This document shows positions 1 to 5,484 of a stretch of 7,563 bases of DNA, in pieces. The notes under the pieces were generated by a model. That model saw nothing but the letters and a program-made list of their open reading frames with translations. It ran no database searches and was not told the DNA's origin. Source of the stretch: Legionellales bacterium UBA4759. Lineage in GTDB: Bacteria; Pseudomonadota; Gammaproteobacteria; Legionellales; Legionellaceae. The stretch is from contig DHHZ01000118.1 in assembly GCA_002403515.1 (NCBI GenBank), positions 5,840 through 13,402 on the forward strand, given 5' to 3'. Numbering within the stretch: position 1 is the first letter of the stretch; every line of letters begins with the position of its first letter. The translations under genes were made by a program, and so were the position numbers.

Positions 1-153
1 GCCTTGGTCGCAACAGCCATGGGTTTATTTACCGCGATTCCAGCCGTCATTGCATACAACCGTTTTAGTCAAAGTTGTGAGACTTTATTAAACCGTTATG
101 CCTTATTCCAAGAAGAACTGATGGCTTTAATTTCTGAGCAGGCATCACGATGA
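1..153 (+). CDS. tolQ: TolQ, C-terminal 50 residues (5' part outside window)
   Basis: This is the last part of the inner-membrane proton-channel subunit of the Tol-Pal system, a member of the MotA/TolQ/ExbB family. Reading frame 1 is open from the first base to a TGA at 151-153. The visible peptide opens with ALVATAMGLFTAIPAVIAYN, which is the strongly conserved third transmembrane helix of TolQ. It includes the Thr (visible residue 5) that lines the ion pathway in this family. A short cytoplasmic tail follows, ending EQASR. The stop codon overlaps the tolR start in an ATGA (150-153), which indicates translational coupling, and the tolR gene that follows confirms the identity over ExbB. The 5' end and promoter lie outside the window. 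Confidence 0.95.
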   Translation, partial: ALVATAMGLFTAIPAVIAYNRFSQSCETLLNRYALFQEELMALISEQASR

Positions 154-605
154 ATATGAATCAAAATCGAGGTCGTTCTAAACGACCCATTGCCGAAATT
201 AATGTTGTTCCTTATATCGACGTGATGTTAGTGCTTTTGGTTATTTTTATGATTACCGCGCCAATTTTAAGCCAAGGTATTCAAGTCGAATTGCCAAAAG
301 TTGCCTCTGAGCAAGTACCAACGGCAGATAGAGAGCCCATTATTGTTTCTGTCAATCAACAAGGACAACTCTTCTTAAATGTCAGTGAGGCGCCAGAAGT
401 TCCTATGGAAGCAGGGGCTCTACAAGTACGTGTTGCTGCAGAAATCAATTTGGCTAAACAAAACCATGAAAAGGTGAATGTGTTGGTCAAAGGTGATGCT
501 GGTGTGCCTTATGGTCAAGTCGTGACGGCCATGGGTTTATTAAAACAAGCCGGTGCTGAGCAAGTGGGATTGATGACCGATAATCCTCAGGAGAATTTAT
601 CATGA
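150..605 (+). CDS. tolR: TolR, Tol-Pal motor subunit
   Basis: This 151-residue protein belongs to the ExbD/TolR family. With TolQ it forms the proton-motive-force-driven motor that energises TolA during outer-membrane constriction. It has a short basic cytoplasmic N-terminus (residues 1-16), a single transmembrane helix at about 20-40, and a periplasmic domain. The helix carries the family signature E-I-N-V-V-P-Y-I-D, with Asp24 matching the essential proton-binding Asp23 of E. coli TolR. The C-terminal part (about 108-147) has the typical V-KGD-x-x-V-PYG-V pattern of the TolR periplasmic fold. The ATG at 150 is chosen because it overlaps the tolQ stop and has a weak CAGG at 139-142 in front; the ATG at 156 is possible and changes little. 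The stop overlaps the tolA start by four bases. Confidence 0.96.
   Translation: MNMNQNRGRSKRPIAEINVVPYIDVMLVLLVIFMITAPILSQGIQVELPKVASEQVPTADREPIIVSVNQQGQLFLNVSEAPEVPMEAGALQVRVAAEINLAKQNHEKVNVLVKGDAGVPYGQVVTAMGLLKQAGAEQVGLMTDNPQENLS
589..594 (+). promoter_or_regulatory. Ribosome binding site for tolA
   Basis: AGGAGA lies inside the end of tolR. The AGGAG core sits 8 bases before the ATG at 602 and 11 bases before the second ATG at 605. The spacing favours the first ATG as the tolA start. Confidence 0.7.
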
Positions 606-1504
606 TGCCGACATCTTATTCGCGTTCGTTTATGATGTCAGCGGGTCTGCATATGGGCCTGTTGGTTTTGATGTTATGGAATCCAACTAGCACTCAAGCT
701 GTTTTGGAAGCCAATGAACATTCTAAAATTCCACAACAAACTTCATCAGCGCCACCCAGTCCTGCACCGATACAAGCGGTGAGTGTCGATGCTCAGGAAG
801 TCGAGCAAGCGATGAAGAAATTACAAGCGCAAAAAGAACAAGCCAAGGCTAGAGAAGTTCAACATCAAAGAATGTTGGCAGAACAAGCCCAAAAAGCCAA
901 AGAGGCTAAATTGGCAGAAATGAAACATTTGCAACAATTACAAGAACAAGCAGAGGCTCTAAAAGTACAACAAGCCAAGATGAAGCAAGAAGCTCAGAAA
1001 TTGGCTGAACAAAAAAAACAACAAGAAAAACAATTGGCTGATATGAAAGTCAAACAGCAAGCCGAAGCGCAACGTTTAGCGCAATTGGAAAAAGATAGAG
1101 TGGCTGAACAAGCCAGAATCAAAAAAGCCAAAGAAATGGAATTGGCAAAGGCGCAGGCTGCACGCGAAGCACAAGCAAAAGCGCAAGCATTGGCTGCAGA
1201 ACAACGCATGGCCGGTGAAGTCGACCGTTACAAAGCATTGATTTTAAATGCAATTCGTGACCAATGGATTTTACCTGAAAATGTAGATCCCAGTCTTTCC
1301 AGCCAATTTGTGATACGATTGGCGCCTACAGGTTCAGTATTGGATGTTCATTTATCTCGAAGCAGTGGTGATGCAATTTTAGACCGTTCAGCGCAAGCTG
1401 CAATTTATAAAGCATCTCCATTACCTGTTCCGCATGATGCAACCACTTTTAATATGTTTAGAGAAATTACTTTAACTGTCAGACCTAGTAATGCTAGGGG
1501 GTAA
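602..1504 (+). CDS. tolA: TolA, trans-periplasmic linker of the Tol-Pal system
   Basis: TolA is anchored in the inner membrane, where TolQR engages it, and spans the periplasm to contact TolB/Pal. This 300-residue protein shows the three expected domains. Residues 9-26 form one transmembrane helix containing S-A-G-L-H (Ser13, His17), matching the Ser18/His22 pair E. coli TolA uses to engage TolQR. A Pro/Gln-rich link (about 40-62) leads to a long charged coiled coil (about 65-205) rich in Lys, Ala, Gln and Glu. Residues 208-296 form the TolA C-terminal domain, recognisable by YKALILNAI, W222 and the SSGDAILDRSAQAAI stretch. It is shorter than E. coli TolA (421 residues), mainly in the coil. 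It has no cysteine, so the C-terminal disulfide of the E. coli protein is absent. The start overlaps the tolR stop, and tolB begins 3 nt after its stop. Confidence 0.95.
   Translation: MMPTSYSRSFMMSAGLHMGLLVLMLWNPTSTQAVLEANEHSKIPQQTSSAPPSPAPIQAVSVDAQEVEQAMKKLQAQKEQAKAREVQHQRMLAEQAQKAKEAKLAEMKHLQQLQEQAEALKVQQAKMKQEAQKLAEQKKQQEKQLADMKVKQQAEAQRLAQLEKDRVAEQARIKKAKEMELAKAQAAREAQAKAQALAAEQRMAGEVDRYKALILNAIRDQWILPENVDPSLSSQFVIRLAPTGSVLDVHLSRSSGDAILDRSAQAAIYKASPLPVPHDATTFNMFREITLTVRPSNARG
1496..1501 (+). promoter_or_regulatory. Ribosome binding site for tolB
   Basis: AGGGGG lies at the end of the tolA coding sequence, six bases before the ATG at 1508. It fixes the tolB start, which has no other good candidate. 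Confidence 0.6.
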
Positions 1505-1507
1505 AAA

Positions 1508-2767
1508 ATGAAGAAATTATGGTGTATAGGTTTATTTTTAATCTCACAAATGACTTGCGCGATTGATTTAGAATTAACGCAAGGTATCAATGCAGCAATA
1601 CCGATTGCTATTGAAGTACAAAATCAAGACCCTAATGCAACAGAAATTGCCAATGTTGTAAAAAATGATTTTCGTTTCAGTGGTCAATTTCGAATGGTTG
1701 AAGCAGGTGGTGGTTTTGGTGCCCAACCTTGGGATGTATGGCAGCGTTATGGAGCTGACCATGTTTTAAATGTTCAAGTCATCCCTTTGGGTGGTGATAG
1801 ATTTACCGTTGCTTATCAATTAAAAGATGTTGCATTACGCGGTCAAGTCAGTATCCAACAGCAATTTGATATCAATAGCCGTCAAATGCGTCCATTGAGT
1901 CATCATATTGCTGATGAAGTTTATAAACAATTAACGGGTCTTCGTGGTGTATTTTCCACAAAATTGGCCTATATTAAAGTCCAGCGTTCTACCAATGCTT
2001 CACGATATAGCTTAGAAGTTGCAGACTTAGATGGCTTTAATCCCCGCCAACTTTTGGTTTCAAGTGAACCCATCATGTCACCTTCTTGGTCACCAGATGG
2101 TCGTTCGATTGCTTATGTATCATTTGAGCATCGTAAACCACAGATTTTTCAAGTGATGGTAGAGACTGGTCAGCGTCGTTTAATCACAGACTTTGTGGGA
2201 ATTAATGGCGCCCCTGCATGGTCACCCGATGGTCGACAAATGGCGGTGGTTTTATCCAAATCAGGCAGCCCCAAAATTTATTTGGTGGATATTGCAAGTG
2301 GTGCGATGAAGCAACTCACTTTTGGTTCAGCCATTGATACCGAACCACGTTTTGCACCAGATGGTCGTTCAATCGTGTTTACTTCAGGCAGAGGTGGTAA
2401 CCCACAAGTTTATCGCCTATCTTTGGCCGATGGCAGCATTACCCGTTTAACCTATGACGGTACTTACAACGCTCGCCCAGCCATGACGCCCAATAATCAA
2501 GACTTAGTTCTGATTCATCGCCAAGAAGATAAGAGCTTCAATATTGGTGTTCAGCATGCAGGCTCTACCCAGATTATTCCAATTACCCATTCATCCATGG
2601 ATGAATCACCCAGTGTTGCACCCAATGGTCGCATGGTTGTTTATGCAACAACTCAAGGGCATCAAGGCATGCTTGCGATTGCATCGATTGATGGTGGCAT
2701 TCAAATTAAATTACCAGCACGTGATGGTGATGTGCAAGAACCTGCGTGGTCTCCATTTTTAGGATGA
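1508..2767 (+). CDS. tolB: TolB, periplasmic beta-propeller of the Tol-Pal system
   Basis: TolB is a soluble periplasmic protein that binds Pal and TolA and helps recycle Pal to constriction sites. The 419 residues are close to E. coli TolB (430). Residues 1-18 are a Sec signal peptide (MKKLWCIGLF start) with probable cleavage after TCA, leaving I-D-L-E-L-T-Q-G as the mature N-terminus, the position of the TolA-binding TolB box. Residues 20-145 form the N-terminal domain. The rest is a beta-propeller with PD40-type repeats: PSWSPDGRSIAYVS (192-205), PAWSPDGRQMAVVL (236-249), PRFAPDGRSIVFTS (280-293), then degenerate copies at about 324-337 and 368-381, and a closing EPAWSPFLG. Cys17 is not in a proper lipobox, so the protein is expected to be soluble. 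Its stop overlaps the next ATG. No pal gene follows, which is unusual. Confidence 0.97.
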   Translation: MKKLWCIGLFLISQMTCAIDLELTQGINAAIPIAIEVQNQDPNATEIANVVKNDFRFSGQFRMVEAGGGFGAQPWDVWQRYGADHVLNVQVIPLGGDRFTVAYQLKDVALRGQVSIQQQFDINSRQMRPLSHHIADEVYKQLTGLRGVFSTKLAYIKVQRSTNASRYSLEVADLDGFNPRQLLVSSEPIMSPSWSPDGRSIAYVSFEHRKPQIFQVMVETGQRRLITDFVGINGAPAWSPDGRQMAVVLSKSGSPKIYLVDIASGAMKQLTFGSAIDTEPRFAPDGRSIVFTSGRGGNPQVYRLSLADGSITRLTYDGTYNARPAMTPNNQDLVLIHRQEDKSFNIGVQHAGSTQIIPITHSSMDESPSVAPNGRMVVYATTQGHQGMLAIASIDGGIQIKLPARDGDVQEPAWSPFLG

Positions 2768-3525
2768 TAAAGCTTATATTAGGCTGTTTCATTTCAAGCA
2801 GTGTTTTTGCTTGGAATGCAACAGCGCATCGTTTAATTGGTGAACTTGCTCTACATGATTTAAATGAAACGACCCGGGCGAAGGTGGCTCGTGATTTCAA
2901 AGATGCCTCTACCAATGTCGCGGATGTTTCAACTTGGCTTGATGATGTCCGCGCGCAAAGACAATATCGCAATTTAAGGTATTATCACTATATTGGTATT
3001 CCTTTTGGCAGAGCGCATTATTTTCCAAAAAAAACCTATTCTAAAAATGGTTTGACTGCCATTCAAACAGCTCAAAAAGTTTTAAAAAATCCGAAATCCA
3101 ATGCTGGTGCGCGATTATACGCTTTAAAGATTCTTTTTCATGTAGTGGGGGATTTACATCAACCCATGCATACAGCAATCTATTATTCGAGTTATTTTAA
3201 GCATGGCGATAGTGGTGGAAATCTCTATCGACTGCCCAAAAAAACAGGTTATTCAAATCTACATCAATTGTGGGATGATGGCGCAGGGGGAATGAGTGCT
3301 TTAAAACCTAGTCAATTTTATGCCTATCAATGTGATAAAAACGATACCTTTGTATTGAAATGGATTGAGGAAAGTCATCAAATTGCAACACAAAGTGCTT
3401 ATTTTCCACCGCGTTCTCGTGAGAAGATGAAGATATACAAAAATCAGGTCTGTGAAATTACCAAAAAACAAATCCCTAAAGCAGCATGTCGATTGGCAGC
3501 GATTTTAGAAGATGCTTATCGCTAA
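2764..3525 (+). CDS. Secreted S1/P1-type zinc nuclease
   Basis: This is a predicted zinc-dependent endonuclease/3'-nucleotidase acting on single-stranded nucleic acid in the periplasm or outside the cell. From the ATG at 2764 it has 253 residues. Residues 1-16 are a short signal peptide ending S-S-S-V-F-A, leaving Trp17 as the mature N-terminus. In P1 nuclease the N-terminal Trp itself binds zinc. All nine expected ligands can be placed: Trp17, His22, Asp60 (TWLDD), His75 (YYHYI), His126, Asp130 and His136 (HVVGDLHQPMH), and His167 and Asp171 (NLHQLWD). The GDSGGN motif (148-153) is also present. A GTG at 2746 would add six residues; the ATG is preferred because it gives an ATGA overlap with the tolB stop and a normal signal peptide. 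No well-spaced Shine-Dalgarno sequence is seen, so translation probably depends on coupling to tolB. Substrate and physiological role are not shown by sequence. Confidence 0.93.
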   Translation: MIKLILGCFISSSVFAWNATAHRLIGELALHDLNETTRAKVARDFKDASTNVADVSTWLDDVRAQRQYRNLRYYHYIGIPFGRAHYFPKKTYSKNGLTAIQTAQKVLKNPKSNAGARLYALKILFHVVGDLHQPMHTAIYYSSYFKHGDSGGNLYRLPKKTGYSNLHQLWDDGAGGMSALKPSQFYAYQCDKNDTFVLKWIEESHQIATQSAYFPPRSREKMKIYKNQVCEITKKQIPKAACRLAAILEDAYR

Positions 3526-3549
3526 CCTGACAGTGTTAAACTGCCAGGT
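3525..3549. terminator. Inverted repeat between convergent genes, possible bidirectional terminator
   Basis: Arms ACCTGACAGT (3525-3534) and ACTGCCAGGT (3540-3549) enclose a 5-base loop. Plus-strand RNA has one A-C mismatch in a 10-bp stem; minus-strand RNA has a G-U wobble at the same place, so that stem is fully paired. It sits between the nuclease stop and the end of the convergent gene, as a shared terminator would. No U-run follows on either strand, so intrinsic termination is uncertain and it may only protect transcript 3' ends. Confidence 0.4.
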
Positions 3550-3555
3550 CTATGA

Positions 3556-5406
3556 TTACACACCGGGTCTTATGGTGTCTGATTCAGGCGATGTTTCCAA
3601 AGTACTAAAACGTACGAGTTTCCAACGTCGATATGCTTCCCTTGTTTCTTGACTAAAAGACTCCTTACTGGCAGTCTCAACTCTTGATGGTGGGGATGTA
3701 GTTGCGCTTGCAACATTTTCTGATTCAACTTTTGATTCTGCAACGGTGGGGGCTTGTGCATTTGTTGCTGTTTGGTTTTGTTCGGGTAATAAATGCAATA
3801 CCTTTTTAACTTTTCGCCAAAAGTTTGGTTTTTTTCTAACGGCGACTTCAGGCGCCTGAACTGTTTCTTCAGCTGGACGTGTTTCGGGATGAAGATAGTT
3901 TTTAGTCACTAAAATTTTATTTTCTTCCAGAGAAAGACCATTTTCAGCAGGGCTATTCAAATGCAGCTGCAAGAGATGATTATTGACTAGAAGTTTTTGA
4001 AGGTCTTCCAGAACGACAGACTCTGACTGCTCGGCATCATAGATGTGCAATTGATAGGTTTTTAAAATCTCTAAACTTAAATTGAGATCTGATTTTAGTA
4101 ACACTTGTTCGACTAATTCGATATTGAAACATTGACAGGCATCAAAATATTTTAAAATTTGTGCGACTTTGTCTGCATTGGCATCCAAAGACAATAGATT
4201 GATTCTTTCAATGAGCGTTTGTATTTCAAGTTCACTTTCACAAGTCAGATTATCAAAAATATTTAAAATTTTTAAAAGTTTCTTAGGATTTTCAATAAAT
4301 TCTATATAAGGCTCTTGGTTCATGTGCAAAAGCAATGCTCCAATCCATTCGCTGTGGTGATGATGGATAAGTTTGTCCCATATGACCATGAAAGTTTCTG
4401 GTGTAGCAAAATATTTGTCTTTGATTAATTTAAAGAGGGAAGGCTTAACATCAAATTCATCGGCGAGTTTTGGTAACTCACTTAGCATGTGTTCACGATT
4501 GGCTTCGTTGGTAAGGTCGTATTTGACATAAAAATATAAACTTCTCATGTTGGATGCGCGATTACTCAGAGATTGCTCATCTAAATGTTCATTAACCGCA
4601 TTAAAATAGGGTAATAACTCAGGTTTATCACATAATTTTTGAATAACATCAGGTTCAGAACCATAGTTTTCTAATTGGGCAAGTATCGGGCCAAATTGAC
4701 TGCTATTTTGAATGGCTTTGATCATTAAATCTAAATTAAAACCTTCATATTTTTGCAGCAACTCAATTAAAGTCCAGATGTTATCAATATGTTGTTTGGC
4801 ATTTTCTTCCTGAACATATTCAGATAATAAGCTTATCACCAAGGTTTTGACCGAGGCATCAATACTATCTTCAGCCCATATTTTTTTTAATAAGTGAAGA
4901 ATTTTTTTAACCGATTCGATATTTTCGTCTTTTTTTAAAAACTCATGTAAGGGTTTAGCGGGTGGATATTCTTTTAATGCTTTGGTAATTTTTAGAAAGT
5001 TATCATCATCTAATAAATTTTTAAGAATCAAACCATAAAGCTTGGTATTACTCGACCAAATTTGAATGAGGGGTTGATAAGATTTTTCGAGTACTCTCAT
5101 CGCTTGGTAGGCCAAATGGGCACTGTATACTGCAGCCCCTGTAATTAATCCAAGACTGACTATAGACATAAACGTCAGTAAAGAACTTAAAATAACAGAA
5201 CTGACCCCAAATGATAACCAAAGCGATACCATAAAGTTTGGATAAATGGATAAAACAACGGCATAAATTTCACTTAAGATGATAGAGCTAATAAGGGAGC
5301 TCATGAGCCAATTTGAGATATTCCAATCTCTAAGCCATAAAACCAACCAAGCGTCTTTGTTTTCGCCTTGATGTTCTAAATCCTCGAGTATATTTAAATT
5401 TTGCAT
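3556..5406 (-). CDS. Unrecognised membrane-anchored helical (solenoid-like) protein
   Basis: I do not recognise a family for this 616-residue protein. No Sec signal peptide is seen. Residues 33-100 are strongly hydrophobic and probably form two or three membrane helices (about 34-55, 57-78 and 79-98), ending in SLGLITGAAVY. Residues 110-485 look almost all helical, with loosely repeating helix pairs such as those at 211-238, 240-268, 376-405, 414-442 and 444-474, suggesting an alpha-solenoid. Four histidines occur at 348-351. Residues 505-616 are low-complexity, rich in Thr, Ser, Glu and Pro, and probably disordered, with a basic amphipathic helix at about 523-541 and a second basic patch at 590-599 (EAYRRWKLVR). 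The start is supported by AAGGAA six bases upstream. It lies 78 bp after the other large minus-strand gene and may be co-transcribed with it. A scaffold or a secreted effector are guesses only. Confidence 0.85.
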   Translation of the reverse strand: MQNLNILEDLEHQGENKDAWLVLWLRDWNISNWLMSSLISSIILSEIYAVVLSIYPNFMVSLWLSFGVSSVILSSLLTFMSIVSLGLITGAAVYSAHLAYQAMRVLEKSYQPLIQIWSSNTKLYGLILKNLLDDDNFLKITKALKEYPPAKPLHEFLKKDENIESVKKILHLLKKIWAEDSIDASVKTLVISLLSEYVQEENAKQHIDNIWTLIELLQKYEGFNLDLMIKAIQNSSQFGPILAQLENYGSEPDVIQKLCDKPELLPYFNAVNEHLDEQSLSNRASNMRSLYFYVKYDLTNEANREHMLSELPKLADEFDVKPSLFKLIKDKYFATPETFMVIWDKLIHHHHSEWIGALLLHMNQEPYIEFIENPKKLLKILNIFDNLTCESELEIQTLIERINLLSLDANADKVAQILKYFDACQCFNIELVEQVLLKSDLNLSLEILKTYQLHIYDAEQSESVVLEDLQKLLVNNHLLQLHLNSPAENGLSLEENKILVTKNYLHPETRPAEETVQAPEVAVRKKPNFWRKVKKVLHLLPEQNQTATNAQAPTVAESKVESENVASATTSPPSRVETASKESFSQETREAYRRWKLVRFSTLETSPESDTIRPGV

Positions 5407-5412
5407 GCACTT

Positions 5413-5418
5413 TTCCTT
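5413..5418 (-). promoter_or_regulatory. Ribosome binding site for the 616-residue minus-strand gene
   Basis: On the minus strand this reads AAGGAA, six bases before the ATG at 5406-5404. It supports an independent translation start and argues against this gene being a broken-off piece of the upstream one. The 78-bp gap that contains it is AT-rich, and I could not identify a convincing promoter there. Confidence 0.6.
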
Positions 5419-5484
5419 GTTTGCAATTAAATCACTAACAATCTACCTTAAAAAAATTACTTTGGCCATGTGTGAATTCATTTT

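Noticed and set aside
16..541. 14-base direct repeat GCCATGGGTTTATT in tolQ (16-29) and tolR (528-541)
   Set aside because: Both copies encode conserved T-A-M-G-L in unrelated contexts. It is explained by coding constraint and shared codon preference, not by a mobile or regulatory repeat.
994..1209. Minus-strand ORF of 71 codons, rich in Cys and Ala
   Set aside because: It is the antisense shadow of the Lys/Gln/Ala-rich TolA coiled coil, whose skewed codons leave the opposite strand open. No ribosome binding site or protein-like pattern.
1524..1561. TolB as a lipoprotein because of Cys17
   Set aside because: The residues before Cys17 (S-Q-M-T) do not fit a lipobox, and cleavage after TCA gives the expected soluble TolB N-terminus.
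1405..1762. Two short minus-strand ORFs (1405-1590 and 1574-1762) across the tolA/tolB junction
   Set aside because: Antisense to well-supported coding sequence, and no domain or start signal.
2544..2762. Plus-strand ORF of 72 codons inside tolB
   Set aside because: Out-of-frame reading of the TolB beta-propeller region, with no independent support.
2706..2972. Minus-strand ORF of 88 codons across the tolB/nuclease junction
   Set aside because: Antisense to two confident genes; the translation looks like random Ser/Arg/Ala-rich sequence.
3570..3761. Second-frame minus-strand ORF of 63 codons in the tail of the 616-residue gene
   Set aside because: It overlaps the low-complexity tail in another frame, and its composition reflects that repetitive sequence.
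5407..5484. Possibility that the two large minus-strand genes are one gene split by a frameshift
   Set aside because: The upstream protein ends naturally after a membrane hairpin, and the downstream gene has its own ribosome binding site and a soluble N-terminal segment. The 78-bp gap reads as non-coding AT-rich sequence.
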